Counted from the first letter of the stretch, positions 25,107 through 33,414 are shown. The stretch is DNA of 64,000 nucleotides from Gymnodinialimonas ulvae (GCF_037543845.1 NZ_JBBIFX010000001.1:248001-312000), one strand, 5' to 3'. Numbers and translations: made by a program. The notes: generated by a model from the letters alone, not told the origin.

Positions 25107-25894
25107 GGCAAATGTCCGATATCCTTGAGAAACCCGGACAGAAGCGCCGCATAATCCTCGGGTCTTTCCACGCAGGGCAAATGCCCCACGCCGCGCATCA
25201 ATTCGTACCGCGCCCCGGGAATCAGATCGGCCAGATCGCGCACCATGTCCGGCGGTGTGGCCCCGTCGCGGTCGCCCGCAATCACCAACGCAGGCAGGCG
25301 CAACGCCGATGTCGTGCTGTAGAAATCGCTGCCCGCAATCGCCGCGCTGCAGCCCGCGTACCCCTCCTCTGGGCAGGTCTCGACCATCCGCCGCCACGGC
25401 GATGCGGCGTCCGAGGCCCGGAAACCGGGCGAAAACCATCGCTGGATGATCGCGTCGGCCATCGACGGCAGGCCGCCCGCGCGCACGGTCGCAACCCGCT
25501 CGTCCCACATCTCCCGCGTGCCGATCTTGAACCCGGTGTTCGACAAAACCACCGCCCGGATCAGATCGAGCCGCTTGGCCGCCAGCCCCTGTGCGATCAG
25601 CCCACCAATCGACAGCCCCACAAAGACCGCATCGCGCACCTCCAAGGCCTCCATCACCCGCTCCGCATCTCGCACCAGCGCGCCCATCGCGTAGGGCGCG
25701 GGCGGGCATGTCGATAGGCCATGACCACGCTTGTCATACCGGATCAGGCGTAGGCCCCGCGGCAGGTTCCCAATCACACCGTCCCACAGGCGCAGATCCG
25801 TCCCCAGCGAATTGGCAAAGACCACCGCCGGGCCGTCCGCGGGGCCATCGACCTGCACATGCAGGCGCACATCATCGAAACTCAGCACATCCAT
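25103..25894 (-). CDS. pcaD: 3-oxoadipate enol-lactonase
   Basis: 263 residues from ATG 25894 (MDVLSFDDVRLHVQ). The alpha/beta-hydrolase hydrolyses 3-oxoadipate enol-lactone to 3-oxoadipate. The nucleophile Ser is in GLSIGGL (about residue 97), the acid is in AGDRDGATPP, and the His is in GVGHLPCVERP. FANSLGTDLRLWD and YDKRGHGLS are strong PcaD marks. Coupling to pcaB (4-base overlap) supports the call. It is divergent from the alcohol dehydrogenase gene with a 157-base gap. Confidence 0.92.
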   Translation of the reverse strand: MDVLSFDDVRLHVQVDGPADGPAVVFANSLGTDLRLWDGVIGNLPRGLRLIRYDKRGHGLSTCPPAPYAMGALVRDAERVMEALEVRDAVFVGLSIGGLIAQGLAAKRLDLIRAVVLSNTGFKIGTREMWDERVATVRAGGLPSMADAIIQRWFSPGFRASDAASPWRRMVETCPEEGYAGCSAAIAGSDFYSTTSALRLPALVIAGDRDGATPPDMVRDLADLIPGARYELMRGVGHLPCVERPEDYAALLSGFLKDIGHLP

Positions 25895-26051
25895 GACCCC
25901 ATCTCCGACATTCGCCCCCCCGCGCGCAAGCCTTTCCCGCACCCGATCACTTCACGGCAAGGTCGCAGACAAACCTCCGCGTGACGCGTTCCTGCCCGCT
26001 TGCACCCGGCCCCCGCGCGATGGTTAAGTCACGAAAAACCGGGAGGGGCCG

Positions 26052-27137
26052 ATGCCCAAGGAAATCCGCGCCGCTGTTTGTCACACCCATGGCGAGCCGC
26101 TGAAAATCGAAACACTCCACCTGCGCGACCCCGGTCCGGGGGAGATCGAGGTCAGCCTCGATGCCGTGGCGATCTGCCATTCCGACATTTCCTATATGGA
26201 AGGCGCCTGGGGCGGCGATCTGCCGGCGGTCTATGGTCACGAAGCGGCGGGCCGTGTGACCGCGCTGGGGCAGGGCGTCACGAGCCTCGCGCTCGGCGAC
26301 CGGGTCATCGTGACACTGGCGAAATCCTGCGGAAGCTGCGCCTCCTGCGCCTCCGCGCAGCCGATGTATTGCTCGGGCAATGCGCCCGAGGCGCCGGTGC
26401 TGACCCGCACCGACGGCCGCGCCGTGACCAAGGCAATGAATTGCGGCGCGTTTGCCGAAAAGGTTGTCGTCGATCCCAGCCAGACTGCCCCCATCGGCGA
26501 CAATATCGGCTCCGAAGTGGCCTGCCTTCTGGCCTGCGGTGTGCCCACGGGCGTGGGTGCCGCGATCAACACGGCTCAGGTCCGCCCCGGCGACCGGGTC
26601 GTCGTGATCGGCGCGGGCGGCGTCGGGCTTAACGCGATCCAGGGCGCGCGCATTGCGGGCGCGGCGCGGATCGTCGCTATGGACCTTGAGGAAAAGAAAC
26701 TCGCCGACGCGCTTGAATTCGGCGCAACCGACACGCTTCTGGCCTCCGACCCCAAGCCCCACAAGGCGCTCAAGACGATCCTCGGCGGCCACCTCGCGGA
26801 TCACGTCTTCGTCTCCGTCGGCGCCATCCCCGCCTATGAACAGGCCCTGCGCCTGCTGGCCCCGCGCGGCACCGCCTATGCCGTCGGCATGCCGCACACC
26901 GGCGACACGACCCCCTATGAGCCGGTCATTTTCGCGGCCACCGGGCAGGGCATTCGCGGCTCCTATCTCGGTGAAATCGTCCTCAAACGCGACATTCCCT
27001 GGATGGTCGACCTGCATGCCCAGGGCCGCCTGAAACTCGACGAGTTGGTCTCGCGCACCTGGAGCTTCGATCAGATCAACGAGGCCATCGCCGACACCAA
27101 CACCGGTCAGGCCCGGCGCAATGTGATCGTGTTCTGA
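26052..27137 (+). CDS. zinc-dependent alcohol dehydrogenase (MDR family, class III-like)
   Basis: 361 residues of the medium-chain dehydrogenase superfamily. Catalytic zinc ligands are visible: Cys in AICHSD, His in YGHEAAG, and Cys in LLACGVPTG. The structural-zinc lobe has four Cys in CGSCASCASAQPMYC. The Rossmann motif is GAGGVGLNAIQGA, followed by an acidic residue in AMDLEEKK, favouring NAD. The layout is that of class III/benzyl-alcohol-type dehydrogenases, but the substrate is not determinable. A GGGAGGGG Shine-Dalgarno lies just before ATG 26052. A dispersed hairpin element separates it from the next gene. Confidence 0.9.
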   Translation: MPKEIRAAVCHTHGEPLKIETLHLRDPGPGEIEVSLDAVAICHSDISYMEGAWGGDLPAVYGHEAAGRVTALGQGVTSLALGDRVIVTLAKSCGSCASCASAQPMYCSGNAPEAPVLTRTDGRAVTKAMNCGAFAEKVVVDPSQTAPIGDNIGSEVACLLACGVPTGVGAAINTAQVRPGDRVVVIGAGGVGLNAIQGARIAGAARIVAMDLEEKKLADALEFGATDTLLASDPKPHKALKTILGGHLADHVFVSVGAIPAYEQALRLLAPRGTAYAVGMPHTGDTTPYEPVIFAATGQGIRGSYLGEIVLKRDIPWMVDLHAQGRLKLDELVSRTWSFDQINEAIADTNTGQARRNVIVF

Positions 27138-27162
27138 ACGCCAACCGGCCTTCGCTCCCCTT

Positions 27163-27220
27163 CTTCCAATGGTCCGAAATACCTCGGGGGGATTGGGGGG
27201 CTGGCCCCCCAATGGACCAT
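27163..27220 (-). repeat. dispersed hairpin element, GGACCAA-tail type (minus polarity)
   Basis: Reads on the plus strand CTTCCAATGGTCCGAAATACCTCGGGG then a hairpin ATTGGGGGG-CTGG-CCCCCCAAT (27193-27213). The outer ends form a further inverted repeat, ATGGTCC / GGACCAT (27169-27175 and 27214-27220). A near copy is at 50418-50467. It ends only 5 bases before the next gene's ATG. Confidence 0.75.
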
Positions 27221-27225
27221 CTGCC

Positions 27226-28446
27226 ATGAAGCTCGACGCCCTGGAAATCTTCCCTGTCGCCCCGCCGCCGCCCGGCTGGGGCGGACGCTATTGGCTGATC
27301 GTGCGCGTGCGCACGGCCTGCGGCATGACCGGCTTGGGCGAGGTGTACGCCGCCGGCGTCGGCCCGCAGGCGATGGAGGCGGTCATCACCGACGTCTTCG
27401 CGCGCCACATGCACGGCCAGTCTCCCGAAGACATCGAATTGATGTCGCGCCGAGCACAATCCTCGGGCTTCACGCAACGCCCCGACCCGACCGTCTTCGG
27501 GGCGTTTTCCGGGCTCGAAATGGCCTGCTGGGACATCCTCGGGAAGGCCCGCGACCGCCCGGTCTGGGCGCTTCTGGGCGGGCGTATGAACGACCGCCTG
27601 CGCGCCTACACCTACCTCTATCCCGATGCGCATCACGACCCGACCGGTTTCTGGGTGGATCCCGACGCCGCCGCCGAGGCCGCCGCCGCCCGCGTGGCCG
27701 AGGGCTGGACGGCGGTGAAATTCGACCCCGCCGGGCCCTATACCATGCGCGGCGGGCACATGCCCGCACTGTCCGACATCGACCTCTCGGCGCGGTTCTG
27801 CAAGGCCATCCGTGCCGCCGTCGGCACGCGCGCCGACCTGCTGTTCGGCACCCATGGCCAATTTATCCCCGGCGGCGCGATTCGGCTTGCCAAAGCCATC
27901 GAGCCGCATGATCCGCTGTGGTTCGAAGAGCCGATCCCGCCCGACAATCTGCCCGGTCTGGCCGAGGTCGTCGCGCAGACCTCCATCCCCGTGGCCACCG
28001 GCGAGCGGCTGACCACCAAGGGCGAATTTGCCCTCGCACTGCGCTACGGCGCGCGGATCCTGCAACCGGCTCTGGGCCGCGCGGGCGGGATTTGGGAGGG
28101 CAAGAAAATCGCCACGCTGGCCGAAGCCGCGGGCGCGCAACTGGCCCCGCATCTCTACGCCGGGCCGGTGGAATGGGCCGCCAATGTGCATCTCGGCGTC
28201 AGCTGCGCCAACCTGTTGATGGTCGAAGCCATCGAGACGCCCTTCCATGACGCGCTGGTCTCCGGTCGCCCCAAGGTCGAAGGCGGCTTCCTGGCGGCCC
28301 CCGAAACCCCCGGCCTCGGGATCACGCTCAACGAGGATCTGGCCCGCGCCAATCGCTACACCGGCGACCGGCTGCACCTGGAGATGCAGGATGCGCCGTG
28401 CGACTGGCAAAACGGCAACGCCTTCGCTGGGGGCAGCGCGGATTAG
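27226..28446 (+). CDS. enolase-superfamily protein (mandelate racemase/galactonate dehydratase-like) with altered active site
   Basis: 406 residues from ATG 27226. The enolase fold is plain: an N-terminal capping domain (about 1-125), GLEMACWDILGKARDRPVWALLGG, then a TIM barrel. Two canonical metal-ligand Glu are kept (LWFEEPIPP, ATGERLTTK) and so is the acid/base His (LAPHLYAGP). The first metal-ligand Asp, found as VDFHG or VDYNQ in relatives, is replaced by Gly in LLFGTHGQ. The Asp of the His-Asp dyad (QPD in relatives) is Ala in LQPALGRAGG. Activity may differ from known dehydratases and racemases. There is no recognisable Shine-Dalgarno, since a repeat element abuts the start. Confidence 0.85.
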   Translation: MKLDALEIFPVAPPPPGWGGRYWLIVRVRTACGMTGLGEVYAAGVGPQAMEAVITDVFARHMHGQSPEDIELMSRRAQSSGFTQRPDPTVFGAFSGLEMACWDILGKARDRPVWALLGGRMNDRLRAYTYLYPDAHHDPTGFWVDPDAAAEAAAARVAEGWTAVKFDPAGPYTMRGGHMPALSDIDLSARFCKAIRAAVGTRADLLFGTHGQFIPGGAIRLAKAIEPHDPLWFEEPIPPDNLPGLAEVVAQTSIPVATGERLTTKGEFALALRYGARILQPALGRAGGIWEGKKIATLAEAAGAQLAPHLYAGPVEWAANVHLGVSCANLLMVEAIETPFHDALVSGRPKVEGGFLAAPETPGLGITLNEDLARANRYTGDRLHLEMQDAPCDWQNGNAFAGGSAD

Positions 28447-28485
28447 GGTGAGCGGGGGGCTGAATGCGCCCGCCTGTCACCCCAA

Positions 28486-28627
28486 AGCCCTTCGAGACAA
28501 ACCTGAGACATCAGATTGTCTCGGAACGTGCGCACCATCGAACCGTCGCGGGCCAGATATCGCGGGCCAACCGTCGCGGGCGCTTCGATTTGATATGCTG
28601 AAACAGGTTCAAACCGAAATGCCTTAG
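28486..28627. repeat. dispersed ~130-bp repeat, copy A
   Basis: Shares several blocks with 38381-38512. These are GTCTCGGAACG followed by GCGCACCATCGAACCGTCGCG, then CCGTCGCGGGCG, then TTTGATATGCTGA and TTCAAACCGAAA plus GCCTTAG. The end block forms a stem with the TTTGA block. Copy A runs into the stop codon of the minus-strand fadR-type gene. Confidence 0.75.
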
Positions 28628-29391
28628 CGTGCGCGCTCCTGTTCATAGCGCAACCGGGCGATCTCCTCGTTCTTGGTCGAGGCCTTGAGCGCTTCCAGCT
28701 CCTCGCTCACATAATCCAGATGCGCCATCACCGCCGCCTTTGCGGCCGCCGGTTCGCGGCTCTGAATGCCGTCATTGATCGCCCGGTGCTGGTCCAACAA
28801 CATGTCGCGCGTCGTGCGGTTCTTGAACATCTGCTGTCGGTTGTAAAACACGCCTTGGCGCAACAAGTCAAAGCTGGCCCGCATCATATGCAGCAAGATC
28901 ACATTGTGACTGGCCTCGATGATGGCCAGGTGAAATTCCGCATCCAACTCCGCCTCATCGGACGGATTGCGCTTGCGATGGGCCACTTCCATCTTCTGCA
29001 GGATCGTATCGATCACCTTCAGATCGGTGTCCGAGCCATGCATGGCCGCGCGTTCCGCCGCGATACCTTCGAGGTCCTTGCGAAAGTCGATGTAGTCGAA
29101 AATCGCATCCTCGTGTGAGCCCAAAAGCTCCACCAATGCGGGCGAAAACGCCGAGCCGAGCACATCGGCCACATAGATGCCCGCGCCCGCCCGTGTCGCC
29201 AACAGGCCGCGCGCCTGCAGATCGGCAATCGCCTCGCGAAGGCTGGGGCGCGATACCCCAAGCCGCTCGCTCAATTCCCGCTCCGACGGCAGCCTGTCAC
29301 CGGGCCGCAAGATGCCGCGCAGCACAAGCTTTTCGATCTGCTTGACGACGGAATGCGAAAGCTTCTCCGCCTCGATCCGTTGAAACGGCAT
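28624..29391 (-). CDS. FadR-type GntR transcriptional regulator (FCD domain)
   Basis: 255 residues. The N-terminal winged helix (about 1-75) has LRPGDRLPSERELSERLGVSRPSLREAI, the GntR signature. The all-helical FCD ligand domain follows, with metal-type residues in LDAEFHLAIIEASHN and LLDQHRAI. PdhR, LldR and similar regulators sense small organic acids. It is convergent with the enolase-superfamily gene, a candidate target along with the alcohol dehydrogenase. An operator-like palindrome lies 21 bases upstream of its own start, suggesting autoregulation. The stop codon falls within a dispersed repeat. Confidence 0.92.
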   Translation of the reverse strand: MPFQRIEAEKLSHSVVKQIEKLVLRGILRPGDRLPSERELSERLGVSRPSLREAIADLQARGLLATRAGAGIYVADVLGSAFSPALVELLGSHEDAIFDYIDFRKDLEGIAAERAAMHGSDTDLKVIDTILQKMEVAHRKRNPSDEAELDAEFHLAIIEASHNVILLHMMRASFDLLRQGVFYNRQQMFKNRTTRDMLLDQHRAINDGIQSREPAAAKAAVMAHLDYVSEELEALKASTKNEEIARLRYEQERAR

Positions 29392-29411
29392 GGTGCCCTC
29401 CTGAACTGGTC

Positions 29412-29428
29412 AAATGGTATTACCACTT
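29412..29428 (-). promoter_or_regulatory. FadR/PdhR-type operator upstream of the GntR gene
   Basis: AAATGGTATTACCACTT has the core TGGTA-N-TACCA (29415-29425). This fits the TGGTNNNACCA consensus known for PdhR/LldR-type FadR-family regulators. Position, 21 bases before the gene's start codon, fits autoregulation. Confidence 0.7.
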
Positions 29429-29469
29429 GTCCATCCATGTCCATCGTCGTTCTGGGGAGGGCCGACACG

Positions 29470-29506
29470 AAAAAGGCCCGCACACGGACGATCGTGGCGG
29501 GCCTTT
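29470..29506 (-). terminator. intrinsic terminator of the OmpA-lipoprotein gene
   Basis: Stem AAAGGCCCGC / GCGGGCCTTT (29472-29481, 29497-29506) with extra inner pairing. On the minus strand it ends in a run of five T. It begins 20 bases after the stop of the minus-strand lipoprotein gene. Confidence 0.85.
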
Positions 29507-29526
29507 CAATCGGGTAGAGCGACCGC

Positions 29527-30186
29527 TTAGCGGGGCCGGATGATCACCTCGACGCGGCGGTTCTGCTGACGTCCTTCCGGGGTCAGGTTCGTGGCGACCG
29601 GATCATCCTCGCCGCGCCCGAGCGAGCGGACCCGGAACGGCGCCACACCGGCCTCAAGCAAGACGCCCGCGACCGCTTGCGCACGGCGGGTCGACAGGTC
29701 CTGATTGTAACCGGCCGAGCCGGTGTTGTCGGTGTGGCCTTCGACGATCACATCGGTGTTGGGGTATTGGTTCAGGTTGCTGGCCAGGGCCCGCAGATCC
29801 GATTGAAGACCGGCGCGAATGGCAGCGGAATCGATGTCGAACAGGATGCCCTCGGGCATCGTCACGATCAATTCCGAGCCGGTGTTTTCGATCAGGATCT
29901 GGCTGTTGTTGAGCGAGCCACGCAGGTCTTGCGCCTGCCGATCCAGCGCGTTGCCGATGGCCCCGCCCGCAGCCGCGCCAACGGCGGCCCCCAGGATGGC
30001 GTTGCGCCCCTGGTTGTCGTCATCGGCCGTGGCACCCAAGAAGCCGCCCAGAATGCCGCCGATCACCGCGCCGTCGCGGGTGCGGTTCGCGTTCGGATCC
30101 GCTGTAAGCGGCGCGTTGCTGACGCAGCCAGAGAGCGCAAGGGCGCCCGCGCTGGCCAGAAGAAGAGGTTTGATAAGATATGCCAT
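29527..30186 (-). CDS. OmpA-family lipoprotein with glycine-zipper (Pal/YiaD-like)
   Basis: 219 residues from ATG 30186. The lipobox is LALSGC (Cys at about residue 21), so the protein is lipid-anchored. A glycine-zipper helix follows (VIGGILGGFLGA and ILGAAVGAAAGGAIGNAL, about 40-80). The C-terminal OmpA domain (about 105-219) binds peptidoglycan: FDIDSAAIRAG, VEGHTDNTGS, NQDLSTRRAQAVAGVL and GRGEDDPVATN. It probably tethers outer membrane to peptidoglycan. A terminator follows directly. The longer in-frame extension upstream is not conserved-looking and lacks a signal sequence. Confidence 0.92.
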   Translation of the reverse strand: MAYLIKPLLLASAGALALSGCVSNAPLTADPNANRTRDGAVIGGILGGFLGATADDDNQGRNAILGAAVGAAAGGAIGNALDRQAQDLRGSLNNSQILIENTGSELIVTMPEGILFDIDSAAIRAGLQSDLRALASNLNQYPNTDVIVEGHTDNTGSAGYNQDLSTRRAQAVAGVLLEAGVAPFRVRSLGRGEDDPVATNLTPEGRQQNRRVEVIIRPR

Positions 30187-30307
30187 GTCTTGCCTTTGCT
30201 TGCCGTTTCCCCCGTTTCCCGTGGGGCTTTGGCCGCCCTTATAGCCGAGCGTGCGCCGCGCGATAAGGGGGAAATCGGGCCATGGCTGCCCATGAGCGAG
30301 CCGGTGC

Positions 30308-31192
30308 TCAGGCGGCGCCATCCTCCGTCTTGGCCGCTTCCCAGGCCAGCATCGCGCGTTTGACCGGCAGGCCCCAATGGTAGCCGCCAAGCCCGCCGGA
30401 CTTGCGCAGCGCGCGGTGGCAGGGGATCAGCCAGCTGATCGGATTACGCCCCACCGCGGTGCCCACGGCGCGCATTGCGCGGGGTTTGCCAATGGCGCCC
30501 GCGATCTCGGAATAAGTGGTGACGTGGCCGGTGGGGATGGACAAAAGCGCCTCCCAGACCTTGATCTGGAACGGGGCGCCGATCAGGGCAAGCTGCACGT
30601 CGCCGCCCGCGCCGAACGCCGCGTCGGCCAGGGGTTTGATGGCGGTCGCGTCCTCCACATAGGTCGCGTTGGGCCAACGGCCGCGCAGATCGGCCATCGC
30701 GGGCTCGGGGCCGGTCTCGGACGCAAAGCCGATGCCGCAGATGCCCTTGTCGGTCGCCATCACCAGCGCCGGGCCGAACGGGCTGTCAAACCAGCCCCAG
30801 CGGATCGTCAGCCCCCCGCCGCCCGAGGCATAGGTGCCGGGGCTCATGGCTTCCCACCGGATGAACAGATCATGCAACCGCCCGCCCGAGGTCAGGCCCG
30901 TCTCGCCTACGGTGTCGAGCACGGTGAAGCGGTCGGCCAGAAGGCGGCGCGCGTGGTCGAGGGTCAGGTATTGCTGATAGCGTTTCGGGCTGACACCGAC
31001 CCAGCCCGAAAAGGTGCGCTGAAAATGCGCCGGGCTCATATGCAGCGCGCGGGCCAGATCGTCGAGCGATTGATGCGGATCGGCGTCGATCAGGTCGAGC
31101 GCGCGGCGCATCACCTCGAAGTGGTAGCTGCCGCCAGGCTCGGTGCGAGCGGGGTCATTGGGGGCGGTTTCCAGGGGGGCGTGATTGGTCAT
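30308..31192 (-). CDS. AraC-type HTH fused to O6-methylguanine-DNA methyltransferase (Ada C-part-like)
   Basis: 294 residues. The N-terminal ~110 residues are an AraC-type double helix-turn-helix (SLDDLARALHMSPAHFQRTFSG, then SPKRYQQYLTLDHARRLL). The C-terminal part is a methyltransferase with the catalytic Cys in ISWLIPCHRAL (about residue 252), plus FQIKVWEALLSIPTGHVTTYSEIA and a GGYHWGLPVKRAML tail. It removes alkyl groups from O6-alkylguanine. The N-terminal zinc-Cys methylphosphotriester domain of E. coli Ada is absent, so the Ada methyl-switch cannot operate in the same way. Sequence before the start contains no obvious Ada box. Confidence 0.92.
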   Translation of the reverse strand: MTNHAPLETAPNDPARTEPGGSYHFEVMRRALDLIDADPHQSLDDLARALHMSPAHFQRTFSGWVGVSPKRYQQYLTLDHARRLLADRFTVLDTVGETGLTSGGRLHDLFIRWEAMSPGTYASGGGGLTIRWGWFDSPFGPALVMATDKGICGIGFASETGPEPAMADLRGRWPNATYVEDATAIKPLADAAFGAGGDVQLALIGAPFQIKVWEALLSIPTGHVTTYSEIAGAIGKPRAMRAVGTAVGRNPISWLIPCHRALRKSGGLGGYHWGLPVKRAMLAWEAAKTEDGAA

Positions 31193-31274
31193 GGGCGCAT
31201 CTCCTTGGACGGCAATCTAGGCGGTGCAAAGGCACGGCGCGACCCGGAAGCTGCGGTTCTGTTTGCGCCCGGGA

Positions 31275-31288
31275 TAGCACGCGTGCTA
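31275..31288. promoter_or_regulatory. perfect 14-bp palindrome upstream of the ada-like gene
   Basis: TAGCACGCGTGCTA, flanked by CCCGG(GA) on the left and (C)CGGGG on the right, so the symmetry extends to about 27 bases (31268-31294). It sits 83 bases upstream of the methyltransferase start and downstream of the Hint gene. No T run follows on either strand, so an operator is as likely as a 3' structure. Confidence 0.5.
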
Positions 31289-31369
31289 CCGGGGATTAAG
31301 TAATTGAAAACATTAAAAATAGGAAAGCCTGTACGAAATATCAGGACTTTGGAGGCGACCCCGGCAAGT

Positions 31370-32428
31370 TCAACCTGTGCCAATCAGGGGCCCTTCGGCG
31401 TGGATTTCGGGGCTTTGCGGCGGCGGGGTGAGGGTGCAGGCAAACCCGCCCCGCGGCAGAGCCTTCACCTCGCGCGCGGTCAGGCACAGGCGCGCGGTCT
31501 GCCGGTGGCCCGCCGCGAGCGCGCGGGCGAGACGGGGTGGTGGCGCGGTTTCGCGCAACTCCATCTGCGCGCCGAGATAAAGGCTTTCCAGACCGACCCC
31601 GTCCCCGCTCAGAACCTCGTGACGATCCAAAAGCAGATGGTGGTAAGCCTCGTCGCGATGCATCCCATCCTCGGATACGCCGGGCCAGCCAAGCAGGAAC
31701 TTGGCGGCCACGAACACCTCTTGCACACCGAACAGCTGCGCGATGACGGGGCCGGACAGTTGAATGCGATGTTGTGGCGAAACCCGCAAGCTCCCGGCGG
31801 GGCTTGCGGGGCCAAGCGCGCCGGGCCCAATCCGGATCGGCCTGGGAAAACCCGGCCGATCGCTGCACGGATATCGGCCGCGCCACCGCACCGCTTGCCA
31901 GCCATTGTCTTGCGTCCACAGATCATGACCGACGGTGATCCAATCCACCGGCATTATCCCGTCGCGGGTCAAAAGCATCGTGCCGGAGACGAAGCAGGGC
32001 GCGGATGGCTGCCCCTGCGCGACGCTGTTGTTTTCGTAATAGCTGTGTGGATCGTCATAGGAACTGGCGCCCATAAACGGATAGCTGGAGCCCGGTGTCA
32101 GCGTTTCGGAGGTAGAATATCCATAACGGACGTTGTCCACTTCGATCCGATCGACATAGCCCGTGTTCGTGTTGCCATCGGCGCTGACGTTGATTGCGGC
32201 ATACATCGGCACGGCAATGATGCCGGAGGCCACGACATTGCCGCTCATATCCGTGATGACGGCGGTCTGGTTGCCGTCGCCGCTGGAGTCCATGGTCGCA
32301 TCATCATCCGTCACGGTGACGACCAGGTTGTGCACATTCGGATCATAATTCGCTATCAGGTCGAACGTGTCGGTGGCCGAATTGTAGTACAAGGCCTGTG
32401 GCGAGATGATCTGAAAGCTGTAGGTCAT
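31370..32428 (-). CDS. Hint (hedgehog/intein) domain protein
   Basis: 352 residues from ATG 32428. The N-terminal ~140 residues are Asp/Thr/Tyr-rich and beta-like (LVVTVTDDDATMDSSGDG, GYVDRIEVDNV), without a classical Sec signal. At about residue 145 a Hint_2 domain starts with the autocatalytic Cys: CFVSGTMLLTRDG, then PVDWITVGHDLWTQDNG and LRVSPQHRI. Such domains can cut themselves from the N-terminal part by thioester chemistry. In roseobacters they are found on secreted proteins. The C-terminus after the Hint core is short and of no known type. There is no obvious partner gene nearby. Confidence 0.88.
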   Translation of the reverse strand: MTYSFQIISPQALYYNSATDTFDLIANYDPNVHNLVVTVTDDDATMDSSGDGNQTAVITDMSGNVVASGIIAVPMYAAINVSADGNTNTGYVDRIEVDNVRYGYSTSETLTPGSSYPFMGASSYDDPHSYYENNSVAQGQPSAPCFVSGTMLLTRDGIMPVDWITVGHDLWTQDNGWQAVRWRGRYPCSDRPGFPRPIRIGPGALGPASPAGSLRVSPQHRIQLSGPVIAQLFGVQEVFVAAKFLLGWPGVSEDGMHRDEAYHHLLLDRHEVLSGDGVGLESLYLGAQMELRETAPPPRLARALAAGHRQTARLCLTAREVKALPRGGFACTLTPPPQSPEIHAEGPLIGTG

Positions 32429-32542
32429 GGGAAACGGTGCGGGCGGGCCTTGTGCAACGGGACGCCGCTTGGGATAGGGGTAAACACCTAAGATCTGGTG
32501 AACCGGGCTTGCCGCCCCCGCCATCCCGCGCCAAAAGAGCCC

Positions 32543-33196
32543 ATGGCAAAAGCGCAAAAACCCCTCGATTACCGCACGATCCACGAGATCTTCACCCGCT
32601 TTCGTGACGCGGAAGACCACCCGGAGGGAGAGTTGCACCACGTCAACGCCTATACGCTGGTGGTCGCCGTCGCACTCTCGGCGCAGGCGACGGATGCGGG
32701 TGTGAACAAGGCCACGGCGGGGCTGTTCAAGATCGCGGACACGCCCGAGAAAATGCTGACCCTGGGCGAACCGGGCGTGATCGAACACATCAAGACCATC
32801 GGTCTGTTCCGCAACAAGGCGAAAAATGTCATCAAGTTGAGCCAAATTCTCGTCGATGAATATGACGGCGTTGTCCCGTCCTCCCGCGCGGCGCTGCAAA
32901 GCCTGCCCGGCGTCGGGCGCAAGACCGCGAATGTGGTGCTCAACATGTGGTGGAAGCACCCGGCGCAGGCCGTGGACACGCATATTTTCCGCGTCGGCAA
33001 CCGCACCCGGATCGCGCCTGGCAAGGATGTGGACGCGGTCGAGCGGCAGATCGAAGACAATATTCCGGCAGAATTTCAACTGCATGCGCATCACTGGCTG
33101 ATCCTGCATGGCCGCTACATCTGCGTGGCTCGCAAGCCGAAATGCGCCGCCTGCCTGATCCGCGACCTGTGCCCGTTCGAAGACAAGACCGCCTGA
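32543..33196 (+). CDS. nth: endonuclease III (DNA glycosylase/AP lyase)
   Basis: 217 residues from ATG 32543; an upstream ATG adds only 15 unconserved residues. The enzyme removes oxidised pyrimidines and nicks abasic sites. The helix-hairpin-helix is LQSLPGVGRKTANVVL, with catalytic Lys in GRKTA, and the catalytic Asp is in VDTHIFRVGNR. The [4Fe-4S] cluster motif C-X6-C-X2-C-X5-C is perfect in the last 20 residues (CVARKPKCAACLIRDLC). It is followed by a dispersed element and the kinase gene, a pairing often seen in Rhodobacterales. Confidence 0.96.
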   Translation: MAKAQKPLDYRTIHEIFTRFRDAEDHPEGELHHVNAYTLVVAVALSAQATDAGVNKATAGLFKIADTPEKMLTLGEPGVIEHIKTIGLFRNKAKNVIKLSQILVDEYDGVVPSSRAALQSLPGVGRKTANVVLNMWWKHPAQAVDTHIFRVGNRTRIAPGKDVDAVERQIEDNIPAEFQLHAHHWLILHGRYICVARKPKCAACLIRDLCPFEDKTA

Positions 33197-33263
33197 AACC
33201 GGCCCCCGACGGCATCCGTACTGGCTCCCTCCAAAAGCGCGCCCCGCTGGCCAGACGCCGCAT

Positions 33264-33318
33264 CTTCATCTTGCCAAAAAAACCTCGGGGGAGTCCGAAG
33301 GACGGGGGCAGCGCCCCC
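33264..33318 (-). repeat. dispersed hairpin element, GATGAAG-tail type (minus polarity)
   Basis: Inverted copy of the 19893 and 44060 type. Read on the minus strand: GGGGGCGCTGCCCCC, hairpin GTCCTTCGGAC, CCCCCGAGG, TTTTTTTGGCAAGATGAAG. It lies between two plus-strand genes in opposite polarity, so it is not simply their terminator. Confidence 0.7.
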
Positions 33319-33414
33319 TCACCGCACGCCCCTTACGCAATCCCCCAACACCCTTGAGAGCCGCCATCCAAGCCACTAGACACCCATCAAACCATCCCCA
33401 ACAGGACCCCGCAC

